A stretch of 42,399 nt of DNA from NCBI GenBank assembly GCA_019163175.1, contig JAFLKN010000027.1:1-42399 (forward strand), in the 5' to 3' direction. This stretch comes from Prolixibacteraceae bacterium. GTDB lineage: Bacteria; Bacteroidota; Bacteroidia; Bacteroidales; Prolixibacteraceae. This document shows, one piece after another, positions 17,790 through 27,286 of this stretch. Each line of letters starts with the position of its first letter. Positions within the stretch are counted from its first letter, which is position 1. The translations under genes were made by a program, and so were the position numbers. Below the pieces are notes generated by a model, which worked only from the letters and a program-made list of their open reading frames with translations, had not been told where the DNA came from and did no database searches.

Positions 17790-18800
17790 ATGTTTCGATT
17801 ACGCTGTGCCCTAAAAAAAACAATCCTTTTAGTCAGTCTGCTCGCCGGGTTACAGGTGATCTCGATGGCACAGGATGTTTATTTTTCTCAATTTTTCATG
17901 AATCCGGTTTTCATGAATCCGGCCTATGCCGGAACCATGAAAGTCCCGAGGGCTGGCGTACAATACCGCAATCAATGGCCAGGAATGGATAAAGCTTACA
18001 CCACCTATTTTGCTTCTTTTGATACGTATCTCCCAAAAATAAAAAGTGGAATTGGTTTATTGCTTTTTAATGATGTGCAGGGAGACGGAATTTATACCGA
18101 AACAAATTTCAAAGTTTCGTATTCGAAAGAGATCAGGTTAAATCGCGAGTGGACCATGTATGGCAGCCTCAGTGCCGGGGCTCAGCTTAATTCGCTTAAT
18201 TTTAACCGCTTAATTTTTTCTGACGGGCTTGATCCCATATACGGTCAGCATATTCCAACCACCGAAGCTGTTCCGGATAATAACAACAGGCTTTTTCCTG
18301 ACTTTGGGGCAGGCTTATTGATTTTCAACGACAAATATTTTATCGGAATTGCCGGCGACCACCTGAGCGAACCTGATCAATCCATTTATTCTGCATACAA
18401 TCAGAAATTACCACGAAAATACACCATGCACATGGAAGTAAACCTCCCCTGGTTCAAGCCGGGCCACTTAAAAAAATACGCCACTTTCAATCCAAATTTT
18501 ATTCTTCAGTCGCAGGGAGAGGAACAAAATATAACCTACGGTGTTTATGCCAATCGCAAAGGAATTTCGCTTGGGGCCTGGAACCGCCTGACCACACGAA
18601 ATAGTTCGGATGTAATTGTGATGGCTGGGTTTATGGGTAAACAGCTTAAAACTGCAATTACCTACGACTTGAATCTAAAAGGAGTTGGACTTCGCTCACA
18701 CGGATCGGTTGAAATTTCGATTTCGTATTTACTGAAAGATCCGGGTAAGAAAAGCATTTTCCCCTTCTATGAAATTCCGGGTGAATGGGATATCCGGTAA
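17790..18800 (+). CDS. type IX secretion system PorP/SprF family outer-membrane protein
   Basis: The 336-residue protein has a signal peptide (KKTILLVSLLAGLQVISMAQ) and the PorP/SprF hallmark right after it: VYFSQFFMNPVFMNPAYAG. The rest is a predicted outer-membrane beta barrel with many alternating aromatic strands and RYTMHMEVNLPW-like segments. PorP/SprF paralogues pair with surface proteins carrying the type-B sorting domain and are needed for their secretion or anchoring. Here the partner is obvious: the convergent 1203-residue type-B protein ends 57 bp away. Confidence 0.93.
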   Translation: MFRLRCALKKTILLVSLLAGLQVISMAQDVYFSQFFMNPVFMNPAYAGTMKVPRAGVQYRNQWPGMDKAYTTYFASFDTYLPKIKSGIGLLLFNDVQGDGIYTETNFKVSYSKEIRLNREWTMYGSLSAGAQLNSLNFNRLIFSDGLDPIYGQHIPTTEAVPDNNNRLFPDFGAGLLIFNDKYFIGIAGDHLSEPDQSIYSAYNQKLPRKYTMHMEVNLPWFKPGHLKKYATFNPNFILQSQGEEQNITYGVYANRKGISLGAWNRLTTRNSSDVIVMAGFMGKQLKTAITYDLNLKGVGLRSHGSVEISISYLLKDPGKKSIFPFYEIPGEWDIR

Positions 18801-18805
18801 AGAGT

Positions 18806-18853
18806 TCCAGGTTTCAGGTTTGACTTGGAATTTGGAAACTGAAAATTGGGACT
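18806..18853. repeat. short degenerate repeat stretch between convergent genes
   Basis: This 48-bp stretch is made of overlapping near-repeats such as CCAGGTTTCAGGTTT and TTGGAATTTGGAA. Similar wording recurs at 24018-24048 (inside a gene) and 38705-38778. It can form only a weak imperfect hairpin. Confidence 0.4.
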
Positions 18854-18857
18854 TATC

Positions 18858-21800
18858 TTATCTCACCAACATTACCGTTCCCTTTTGCAAATGCTCGTAT
18901 CCCTGAATGTCGAAATACTTTACAATCCATACGTAAACTCCGGGTTCGGCTTTGGAATTATTGGGTAAAATACCACCCCAGCCAACCTCCGGATTTCGTG
19001 TATTAAAAACGGTGGAGCCAAGGCGGTTAAAAATTTCGAATCTATACTTTTCAGGATCAACTCCTTCACGAATAGGAAGAAAAGTGCGATTCTCTGCAAT
19101 ATCGCTGTCGGGCCTGAATGCATTGGGAACAAAGAATGAAAATGGTATAATTTTCACCATCGAACTAATTGTATCTGTACATCCAAAATCAGTAAAAGCC
19201 TGCAGAATTACCTGATATTCTCCAATATCGGTATACTTATGTTTGGGGTTTAGCTCTTCGCTGGAATCGCCATCTCCAAATGTCCATAAAAAACGAACAG
19301 CACCTTCTGTTTTATTGGAAAACGAGATATCAGGATGTTCTAGCGTTGCTACTTTGTAATTCTGATCAAAATCCGGAACAGGCAAAGGATAGATGTGTAT
19401 AAAATCTTTCTTGAAGCGAATATCAGAACAACCCGTCAATGCAGAAAGTGCTTCAAGGGTTACGGAATAAAATCCTGCTTTCGGAAACAGATGATTCAGC
19501 GAATCGCCCCCGACCTGAATCAATGAATCGACTGTCCATTTGTACAGCAAATTTGGATCAGCTAAAATTGGTTTCAGGGTAATGGGGTATGGCTGACAAA
19601 TTTCGGTTTCGCTAACTGTAAAATCGAAATTCGGTTTGCGCTTGACGAGCACTTTTAAGGTATCGCATGTACAGCTATCTTCTTCAACAAGGAAACCAAC
19701 TTCGGATATCTCATTGGTCAGTTCATAGTTGGCTTTTGTATTTTCATCCGTAATGACTTTGTTGCCTTTTGCCAACCACTTGGCGTGAGAATTTACTTTG
19801 GGGTCAATGTATTCGAACAAAACAGTATCCCCGTAGCACAAAGCAGGATCCGCAGATATCTTTGGTTTGGGAGTCGGAAATATCTGAATCATTTCCTTTT
19901 CAACCGACCCGTTTTGGCAACCATCAATCCGGTTAGTCACTTTTAGTGAAACATCGTATTTCCCGGTTTTGGCATAATAATGTTTGGGGTTCTGAAGATT
20001 GGAGACTGACCCGTCACCAAAAGTCCAGGAATATTCTACGTCATCCATGATGAGAACTTTTGACTGAAACTGTACATACAAGGAATCGCATCCATGCACA
20101 TCATCGGCCCAAAAGCTGAATTTAGGATCAACACCGATGGAAACAGAGGTTTCCGGACTGGTACAACCATTTTCAGCAACGGTTAGGATTATGGTGCGAT
20201 TCGGTTTATTTGCTCCAATAGAAATTTTGAACTGATTGGGAGCAATGGTATCCAACACCATTAAACCACCAAAGTCCCAGGTAAACTTGGCACTTGGTCC
20301 GCTTTTCCCGGTATATTTTACTACACGCTCGTAGGAGCTGCATTTGTCAGTCGATCCGGGAGCTGCAACTTCAAAAGTTGACTCAGGAATTTCATAAAAT
20401 CCAACTTCAAATGAATCGGAATCTTGACAACCATTTTTAGTTGTCAAGGTATAATTGACTGTATATAAACCTGGTATTTTGGCATTCAAGGTGACACCAT
20501 CAGCTTTAATATTCTCAAAATCGAGTCCGGCAGGTGTCGATGTCCATTTGGCAGCACCGGTATAATTCCAAAGTGCAGCATCAACATTGGCAACATCAAC
20601 CTTAAGTTCCGATGTAAAAACTCCGCAATAATGTTTCTCTCCCTGAATCTTCACTTCAGGAACCGGGAAAACATCGACATGAATGGTATCTGATGCCTGA
20701 CAACCAAAAATATTGACCCCGGTTACACTATAATCACCTGTTTTATCTACCCTGAATTTTCGGTCAGTTGAACCATCCTGCCATTTATAACTTTCAAAAC
20801 CGCTGCTCGCTTCAAGTATTATTTTCCCCGGGCCACATGAATTGGTATCTTTTCCCAAAACCATTTTAGGATCGCTGATTTTGACAAACAGACTGTCGGT
20901 CTTTACACATCCCCTGCCAGTTATAGCCTCCACCGAATACCAACCCTCAGTGAATACATGAATGTATGAAGTTGTGTCTTTAGTATTCCACCGATACGTT
21001 TCAAAATAGTCACCGGCATCTAGTCGTACATCTTTGCCCTGACAAAGCACCAAGGTGTCGTTTGTAATAAAACTACCACCCAACTCCAGCTGAATATCCA
21101 GATTAAAACCAACTCCATAACCATACGACTCGGTATCTCCGGAATCTCCAAAACCATAGATAAATGCAAGGAACCCACCTTTATCACTGGTATTCAGCAA
21201 ACGATGAGTACCTTTCGATATTTGAATCTGAGCATAAGAATATTCTGCCCCTGGAAATGGGATAAAAGATGAACTGATGCTTACCCCATCTAGGTACATG
21301 AACGCAACATCAGAAGATTCAGCAATAATATTCACGTAAAAGATATTATGGATTTTTGGCGATTCATAAGCTTCAAAAGTCACATCGTATATTTTCTGAA
21401 CTACTGGACTTAGAATAATCATGAACGGATCGCCTACTCCGCTGCCCGAATCAGCCCTTTGCGAACGGCAAAACTGTGCAAGCAGTATTTTCCGGTTTGA
21501 TATGACCCTGCAGGCCTGATTGCTGAACAGTTCAAATTCATAAAACTCGCCACGAGCCAATGTCCGTGTTATGCCCGTTGCTTCAATTTTTACTAAAGTA
21601 CCATCCTCAGCAGCCAAAATCCGGTAAGTATCTTTTAAACGCCCCTTGAGCGGCACAACATAAAACTCTCTTCCCCATGTGCTTGTGGGTGGAATTTGCT
21701 CAAAAAGGTGATCATATGAGGCATACAAAAAACCTGCGATAGGTATAGTTACTGCCTTTGAACCTGAGAAAAAAGCAATGGGTTTATTGGCCAACACATA

Positions 21801-22469
21801 ACTTCCGGTAAGGTCTTCCTTGCCTGTAAGGTCAGTATTTCCGGCCTGCACCTGATACGACTGTCCTTTATTTAAGGTAATGCTGAATTGCACATTGGCC
21901 AGTTTTCCTTTATCGGTGTTTCGGGTAGGAGTGATCTTTACAATCGTATTATCTTCGCTTGCAACAATTAAAAACTCACTGTTCGATTCATTACCGTTTG
22001 TTGTATAACGCGGACTGTAGCACATCGCAAAGTATTCTTTGCCCAGCGATTCGGTAGGATAAATAACGGCAACATCTGACGATTGTGTACGGTAATTCAG
22101 AGCATAAACATTCACCGGATTATCCAGCGAAACCAAATGAATTCCTTTATTTTCAATACCTTCTGAGCCCTGAGCTTCAAGCAAACTAAAATCGATGGAA
22201 ACAATAATCGATTTATTCGCAGGTACTGTATAGGTGGCTCCAATTGGAATTTCGGTTGGTCCGTAAGTAACTTTAAAATTTGCGCCAAGCCTCGAAGTAA
22301 CATTAATTTCAGTTACATGTAATGCTCCGGTGTTCCTGTTCTGCATAAAGCCAAACCAAAAATCCCTTCCTTCAGTTGAATAATGGCATGGATCTATGGT
22401 TTGACTTTTAGCCCAATAAGACATAAAAGACAACAAAAACACTCCAACCACCAGAATCCATTTTTTCAT
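18858..22469 (-). CDS. PKD-domain surface protein with type-B T9SS C-terminal domain
   Basis: The 1203-residue exported protein starts with a signal peptide (MKKWILVVGVFLLSFMSYW). The first ~430 residues resemble the IgGFc-binding-protein N-terminal domain found in many Bacteroidota surface proteins (GRDFWFGFMQN opening). Several Ig-like units follow with repeated D..G.Y..Y.W..G patterns. Two clear PKD domains follow, FGDGSVSNLQNPKHYY (near 825) and FGDGDSSEELNPKHKY (near 1065). The last ~90 residues are a gliding-motility type-B sorting domain: FFVPNAFRPDSD, YRFEIFNRLGSTVFNT, PGVYVWIVKYFD and a GTVMLVR end. It should cross the outer membrane through the type IX system and stay on the surface. 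A likely role is adhesion or gliding, with the neighbouring PorP/SprF protein as its partner. Confidence 0.9.
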   Translation of the reverse strand: MKKWILVVGVFLLSFMSYWAKSQTIDPCHYSTEGRDFWFGFMQNRNTGALHVTEINVTSRLGANFKVTYGPTEIPIGATYTVPANKSIIVSIDFSLLEAQGSEGIENKGIHLVSLDNPVNVYALNYRTQSSDVAVIYPTESLGKEYFAMCYSPRYTTNGNESNSEFLIVASEDNTIVKITPTRNTDKGKLANVQFSITLNKGQSYQVQAGNTDLTGKEDLTGSYVLANKPIAFFSGSKAVTIPIAGFLYASYDHLFEQIPPTSTWGREFYVVPLKGRLKDTYRILAAEDGTLVKIEATGITRTLARGEFYEFELFSNQACRVISNRKILLAQFCRSQRADSGSGVGDPFMIILSPVVQKIYDVTFEAYESPKIHNIFYVNIIAESSDVAFMYLDGVSISSSFIPFPGAEYSYAQIQISKGTHRLLNTSDKGGFLAFIYGFGDSGDTESYGYGVGFNLDIQLELGGSFITNDTLVLCQGKDVRLDAGDYFETYRWNTKDTTSYIHVFTEGWYSVEAITGRGCVKTDSLFVKISDPKMVLGKDTNSCGPGKIILEASSGFESYKWQDGSTDRKFRVDKTGDYSVTGVNIFGCQASDTIHVDVFPVPEVKIQGEKHYCGVFTSELKVDVANVDAALWNYTGAAKWTSTPAGLDFENIKADGVTLNAKIPGLYTVNYTLTTKNGCQDSDSFEVGFYEIPESTFEVAAPGSTDKCSSYERVVKYTGKSGPSAKFTWDFGGLMVLDTIAPNQFKISIGANKPNRTIILTVAENGCTSPETSVSIGVDPKFSFWADDVHGCDSLYVQFQSKVLIMDDVEYSWTFGDGSVSNLQNPKHYYAKTGKYDVSLKVTNRIDGCQNGSVEKEMIQIFPTPKPKISADPALCYGDTVLFEYIDPKVNSHAKWLAKGNKVITDENTKANYELTNEISEVGFLVEEDSCTCDTLKVLVKRKPNFDFTVSETEICQPYPITLKPILADPNLLYKWTVDSLIQVGGDSLNHLFPKAGFYSVTLEALSALTGCSDIRFKKDFIHIYPLPVPDFDQNYKVATLEHPDISFSNKTEGAVRFLWTFGDGDSSEELNPKHKYTDIGEYQVILQAFTDFGCTDTISSMVKIIPFSFFVPNAFRPDSDIAENRTFLPIREGVDPEKYRFEIFNRLGSTVFNTRNPEVGWGGILPNNSKAEPGVYVWIVKYFDIQGYEHLQKGTVMLVR

Positions 22470-22615
22470 TGTTCTTCGAAAACCATTAATTCAAAATGCA
22501 AAGCATTTTAGTTTTTCATACTCTAATTCAACTGCGAATGCTGCAAGGGTAGCGTCATTGACACTTTTGAAGTTCTAAGTTTTCCCTTCTAATCACCTTG
22601 CTCCATGCCCATTTC

Positions 22616-25600
22616 CTAAACTTTCACCCGTTTATTCTTCCGCGTGTACCAAATGTATCCAGACACATTTTCGTAACCACAATTTTTCAGCTCACGAATA
22701 TACGAACGCAATTGATATTTATACTTATCCGACTCCAATTCGCCTGATTTATAATCAACAACCACAACATCACCGGCGCCTATCATTATCCGGTCAGGCC
22801 GTTTAATTCCGTTTGGGCCGGTCAGAATGTTTCGCTCATTTACCACCCTGTATGTTCCGTCAAACCACGATTTCACATCCTCATCCCTGAGTAATTCGCT
22901 CAGTTCAGGCAACATTTCAGCGGCTTCGTGTGCCCCGATTTTACCATCGGTTACAATCCTTTTCACTGCTTTTTCCAAGTCACGGGTGGTTTCAACCAAC
23001 GAAAGTATCTCATGAATCAGCTTTCCTTTATTAATACCGCTTTGACGCTTGTCTTCCCTACTGAAAAAATCCTCTCCCTGCCTTTTTATTTTCAGGAACT
23101 TCCTGAAATCAGCAAATTCAAACTCCGAAAGACGTACATCTTTCATTCCGGCGCCTTCTTTTGCAGCTGCTTCGGCAGAAATATGAATTTCGCCCCACTC
23201 CAGCAAAAGCTTTTCCGGATCGTAAACATCAGTAAACCGAACCGATTCTTCTGCACTCAGCCCAAGATTTCCGAGGAAAGTCTGTTTATCGACGGTTTGT
23301 TTCAGCAAATCACCAACTGTTTTGAGCTTATCCGAAAATGATGCCCAAACCCACAAGCCAGCTTTGGCCCGGGTAAAAACCACGTACATCAGGTTCAGGT
23401 TATCGATGTACGTATTGAACTTCTCAGCAAAATATTCGCGGTAAAAAATGGAATTGGCCAAGTCGTTTTTGTACCGAACAGGCACCAGTTCCATTTCGCT
23501 AAACGGCGCCACATCGGGCACACACCAAAGCAATGGTGCGTATTCTGGCGAAGTTTGCGGCTGAACCGACCAATCGAAAAACGGCACAAAAACATGTGTA
23601 AATTCTAGTCCCTTCGATTTGTGAATAGTCAGCACGTTAATGGCATCGATGCTGTCGGAAATCGGTATCGTAAAGCGTTGACCATTTTCGTCCCACCAAT
23701 TCAGGAAGCTGGTGAGTTCCGAAGCATGGTTACGCTCAAAAACCGAAATCTGATCGACAAAAGCCTGCAAATAGGCCAACTCATCGGCCAGACTGAACAG
23801 GTTAAATTTTTCGCAAATGCTGTAAATTATCTCCAAAATCGGTTTCCCTGAAATCAACTCCTGAAAATCTTTGCTGCTGACAAATTGAATCAGCTCGTTT
23901 TCCGGATGATTTAGTTCCTCAAACTGGCCCGTATTTTTGGGTTCATAACTTGCCGTATTTTCTGCCGTTTTCGAAGCACCGAAATCGATTGAAAACTGAT
24001 CTGTACCCGTTTCTAAAATGGAACTTGGAACCTCAGATTTGGAACTTAGCAGATTCGGCACTTTTGCCAACTCTCTCAATCTCGGATAAATCTTCTGGTA
24101 ATACAGAAAATTCACTTCCGCTTTCACCACCTGATCATCCGGATTCAGAAACCCGGTAAGCAGCGAAATCAGGAAGCCAATCACTTCTGAATTGGCAATG
24201 TATAGCGATTCTCCAGAAAGAATATCGAAGTTATAATTACGATTTTCGGGCAAAGCTTTTTGATCAAGAAACAAGTCGGCAATTTGGCGGGCTTGCTTTT
24301 TTTCGCGAACCAAAATCGCTATTTCAATCGCCTTAACTCCTTTATCCTGAAGCAATTTTATGGATTCAACCAATTCAGACAGAATCATTTCCTCGTTGGT
24401 TATTTTATTGTCTTTTTTTTCTTCCAAAAACCGGACGCGAACATACCCGAGATCGGTCACTTTAGGATTTGAAATCTCCTGAACGCTGTCGGCATACACC
24501 TCCGGAATGCTTATTTCGATTGGGTTCTCCGCAATTCCGGCTTCCTCAAGTTCGGCTACAATATTCTGCTGAAGTATTTCGGGAGCCAGCCGAAACAACG
24601 TGTTGTTGAACCGGATGACTTTACCATGACTACGCCAGTTGCTGTTCAACACTTCATTCTGAAGGCCAAAAGCGGGAAAACTTTCGCCCAGCTTACCAGC
24701 CAGTAACCGCCAGTCGCCGCTCCGCCAACGGTAAATGGCCTGTTTCACATCGCCAACCACCATAGCCAGATTATCTTCGGAGAGCGAGTTGCCAATCAAA
24801 GGCTTAAAATTATTCCATTGAATGCCCGAAGTATCCTGAAATTCGTCGATCATAAAATGCGAATACACCGAACCTGTTTTTTCGTAAACAAAAGGTGTTT
24901 CAGAATCGGCAATCACGTTTTTGAGCAAATGACCCGAATCGGATATCAGCACGATTCCTTTTTCGCGGCACAGTTCTTTTACGGCCTTGCGCAAATCGAC
25001 CAAAATACCCAAGGTGTACAACTGATTGACAATTAATTTGGCGGTAATGTAACTGCGCGATTGCATTTGAACCAGCTGCACCGCTTCCTGCATTTTGGGC
25101 ATCAGCTTGCTTTCGGCCACTTCGTTGAGCAGCGATTTTTGCGGTTCTTTAACGGAAGCTGTTACCCAGGCCGAAAGTTCGGTGGTCGATTTTATAGTCG
25201 TAATATTCAGTACAAATTTCAGGTCTTTCATTTTCTGAAAACCACCTGCCGGACCGCTTCCTTTCGATTTAAAATCGTCAGCCGAAAGGCTTTGCATCGC
25301 TAAAATGTTCAAACCCTCCTGCCCCAGCGATTTCAGTTTATTTTCGTATTGGCTAATTATCTTACTTAGATTTTCTCTGTATCCCCGCAGAAATGCGCGG
25401 TCATTCAGCTTTTCGTACAAATCGGCGTCGAGCGATTTAAAGGTTTCGTTGTAGATTTCGCTGCCCAACCGCATGATGTCTTTTTTCATGTTCCAGCCTT
25501 TGCCGTCGCGTATTTTGTCGGATGCAAAAGCGTTGAGCCATTCCAGTAGTTTGGGGTCGTCTTCCACCGACTGAATCAAGTGGTCGGCTGCCTCTTCCAA

Positions 25601-26011
25601 AATATTTTTCTCATCGAGTTCCACGTTGTAGGCCGCATTGATACCCAGTTCGCGGTTGAAAGCCTTGATGACCCGCTGAAAAAAACTGTCGATGGTGCTG
25701 ATTGAAAAGCGTGAATAATCGTGCAAAATGCGCTTCAACACCAGTTGCGCCTGCCGTTCAACCATCATGGGTTGCCAGCCGAGTTCGCGGGTAAGCACAT
25801 CCATGTACACCGAATGCTGACCATTGGCCAGGTGGTACAGTTCGCCAATGATGCGCGATTTCATTTCGGCGGTGGCCTTGTTGGTGAACGTTACCGCCAG
25901 AATCCGCCGGTAGTTCGACTCGTTGGTCAGTGCCAGTTTCATGTATTCGATGGCCAGCCGGAAGGTTTTCCCGGAGCCTGCAGAAGCTTTATATACTTTG
26001 AGTTGCGACAT
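22616..26011 (-). CDS. UvrD/AddA-like helicase-nuclease
   Basis: The 1131-residue protein is an SF1A helicase fused to a RecB-type nuclease, as in AddA. Helicase motifs: ASAGSGKT (9-16), IDEFQDTSG (motif II, ~390), GDVKQAIYRW (III), NWRSHGKVIRF (IV), VLTIHKSKGLEFTHVF (V) and LMYVVFTRAKAGLW (VI). The nuclease domain has GKLIHEILSL (~1000), RPDRIM, VVVDYKSG (~1088) and YQLRSY, the full metal-binding set. It should process double-strand breaks for RecA loading. The usual AddB partner gene is not next to it. A stretch around residues 640-690 looks poorly conserved and partly derives from a repeat-like DNA segment (24018-24048). The gene is alone on this strand, with no terminator seen. Confidence 0.92.
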   Translation of the reverse strand: MSQLKVYKASAGSGKTFRLAIEYMKLALTNESNYRRILAVTFTNKATAEMKSRIIGELYHLANGQHSVYMDVLTRELGWQPMMVERQAQLVLKRILHDYSRFSISTIDSFFQRVIKAFNRELGINAAYNVELDEKNILEEAADHLIQSVEDDPKLLEWLNAFASDKIRDGKGWNMKKDIMRLGSEIYNETFKSLDADLYEKLNDRAFLRGYRENLSKIISQYENKLKSLGQEGLNILAMQSLSADDFKSKGSGPAGGFQKMKDLKFVLNITTIKSTTELSAWVTASVKEPQKSLLNEVAESKLMPKMQEAVQLVQMQSRSYITAKLIVNQLYTLGILVDLRKAVKELCREKGIVLISDSGHLLKNVIADSETPFVYEKTGSVYSHFMIDEFQDTSGIQWNNFKPLIGNSLSEDNLAMVVGDVKQAIYRWRSGDWRLLAGKLGESFPAFGLQNEVLNSNWRSHGKVIRFNNTLFRLAPEILQQNIVAELEEAGIAENPIEISIPEVYADSVQEISNPKVTDLGYVRVRFLEEKKDNKITNEEMILSELVESIKLLQDKGVKAIEIAILVREKKQARQIADLFLDQKALPENRNYNFDILSGESLYIANSEVIGFLISLLTGFLNPDDQVVKAEVNFLYYQKIYPRLRELAKVPNLLSSKSEVPSSILETGTDQFSIDFGASKTAENTASYEPKNTGQFEELNHPENELIQFVSSKDFQELISGKPILEIIYSICEKFNLFSLADELAYLQAFVDQISVFERNHASELTSFLNWWDENGQRFTIPISDSIDAINVLTIHKSKGLEFTHVFVPFFDWSVQPQTSPEYAPLLWCVPDVAPFSEMELVPVRYKNDLANSIFYREYFAEKFNTYIDNLNLMYVVFTRAKAGLWVWASFSDKLKTVGDLLKQTVDKQTFLGNLGLSAEESVRFTDVYDPEKLLLEWGEIHISAEAAAKEGAGMKDVRLSEFEFADFRKFLKIKRQGEDFFSREDKRQSGINKGKLIHEILSLVETTRDLEKAVKRIVTDGKIGAHEAAEMLPELSELLRDEDVKSWFDGTYRVVNERNILTGPNGIKRPDRIMIGAGDVVVVDYKSGELESDKYKYQLRSYIRELKNCGYENVSGYIWYTRKNKRVKV
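24018..24048. repeat. repeat-like segment inside the AddA-like gene
   Basis: TGGAACTTGGAACCTCAGA followed by TTTGGAACTT resembles the degenerate intergenic stretches at 18806-18853 and 38705-38778. Here it is read in frame as about residues 655-665 (SKSEVPSSILE). Confidence 0.4.
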
Positions 26012-26026
26012 AGACTAGCTTAATTT

Positions 26027-26102
26027 ACCACAGATTACACAGATAGACACAGATTAAAGCCCATTTTATGCTTTTCTTCATGTCTTTGTGCCTTCGTGGC
26101 AA
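26027..26102. repeat. interspersed short repeat, ACCACAGATT type
   Basis: The segment opens with ACCACAGATTACACAGAT and a third ACACAGATT copy, and closes with CTTTGTGCCTTCGTGGCAA. Partial copies of its opening occur at 27453-27463 (forward) and 28659-28667 (reverse). The rest of the 296-bp gap between the AddA-like and mrr genes (26103-26307) is AT-rich; apart from a weak TAACTTTA at 26239, I see nothing in it. Confidence 0.5.
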
Positions 26103-26307
26103 TTTCTTAAAAATTGAAAAACTAAAAGTAAGCATATCTCCAATAGGCAAGCACTATTGGCTTTGGATATTTAGCTGCTTGTTGAAAACTATTGGGAAAG
26201 AAAGGATTTTATTGTGGTGAACATATAAGAAAAGGATGTAACTTTAGAGTGCATAGATATTCTGCAAACTTGCAATTATATGACACACTCAATTTAAAAT
26301 CTAAAGA

Positions 26308-27198
26308 ATGGAACAGAACGACTTACCAAAATTTCATGAAACTTTTAATCCAATACTGGACATTCTAAGTACAGGTGAAATAGTACACCATAGAGAATTA
26401 CTTAAAAGAGTTGTGGAAAAATATTATTCAGGTTTACCAAAAGAATTGCTTGAACAAAAGACCAAAAGTGGAGAAATTCTGATTTTAAATAGGATTGCTT
26501 GGGGAAAGTCATACTTGAAAAAAGGTGGATACATAATTTATCCAGAAAGGGGTATGGTACAAATAACTGATAAAGGAAAAAAATCTATTAGCGGAAACTT
26601 ACAACTCAATAACATTGAAGGAGAAACAAATTTTCTTGATTTCTATACAGAAGAAAAAACAAAAAGTACAACAACTAACGCTGAAATTATAAACTCTTCC
26701 CCTCAAGACTTAATCGATAAAGGCTTTTCAGAAATAGAAGCTCAAGTTAAAAATGAGTTATTAGAAAGGTTGAAGAATATTGATCCGTATTATTTTGAAA
26801 AAGTCATATTGAAATTATTAAAGAAAATGGGATATGGCGATTTTATTGAGACAGCTAAATCGGGCGATGGTGGAATTGATGGTATCATAAACGAGGATAA
26901 ACTCGGTTTGGATAAAATCTATATTCAAGCAAAAAGGTATGGTGAGAATAAAGTACGTGAGAAAGATATTCGAAATTTTATTGGAGCAATGAGTGGCGAT
27001 ACAAACAAAGGTGTTTTTGTGACAACATCAAACTTTGATAAAGGAGCACATCAAAAAGCCCACGATGCACATCATACAATAATATTAATAGACGGGAATA
27101 AATTAGTTGATCTTATGCATCAATATAATGTTGGAATCCAAATAAAAGCAACTTATGAAGTTAAAGAATTAGATGAGGACTTCTTTGAAGGAGATTAA
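26308..27198 (+). CDS. mrr: Mrr-type restriction endonuclease
   Basis: The 296-residue protein has an Mrr N-terminal winged-helix region (about 1-95, ending ITDKGKK) and a C-terminal Mrr_cat nuclease domain (about 155-270): YYFEKVILKLLKKMGYGDF with E164, GDGGIDGII with catalytic D191, and IQAKRYG with Q207 and K209. This is the complete PD-(D/E)XK set, so the enzyme is probably active. Mrr proteins cut DNA carrying certain methylated bases and need no partner methylase; none is present. Codon use stands apart: six of eight Arg codons are AGA/AGG and the gene is clearly more AT-rich than its neighbours, suggesting transfer. Confidence 0.93.
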   Translation: MEQNDLPKFHETFNPILDILSTGEIVHHRELLKRVVEKYYSGLPKELLEQKTKSGEILILNRIAWGKSYLKKGGYIIYPERGMVQITDKGKKSISGNLQLNNIEGETNFLDFYTEEKTKSTTTNAEIINSSPQDLIDKGFSEIEAQVKNELLERLKNIDPYYFEKVILKLLKKMGYGDFIETAKSGDGGIDGIINEDKLGLDKIYIQAKRYGENKVREKDIRNFIGAMSGDTNKGVFVTTSNFDKGAHQKAHDAHHTIILIDGNKLVDLMHQYNVGIQIKATYEVKELDEDFFEGD

Positions 27199-27286
27199 GG
27201 ATTCAAAGTAAAAGCATACAATTTTCTAGCATATACAAATCTTAACACAAACAATATATCCAAAACCACCTTAAAAAACCACTATC

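Noticed and set aside
25721-26023. 100-residue open frame antisense to the AddA-like gene
   Set aside because: It lies almost wholly over the N-terminal helicase motif coding region of a clearly real gene and has no recognisable domain.
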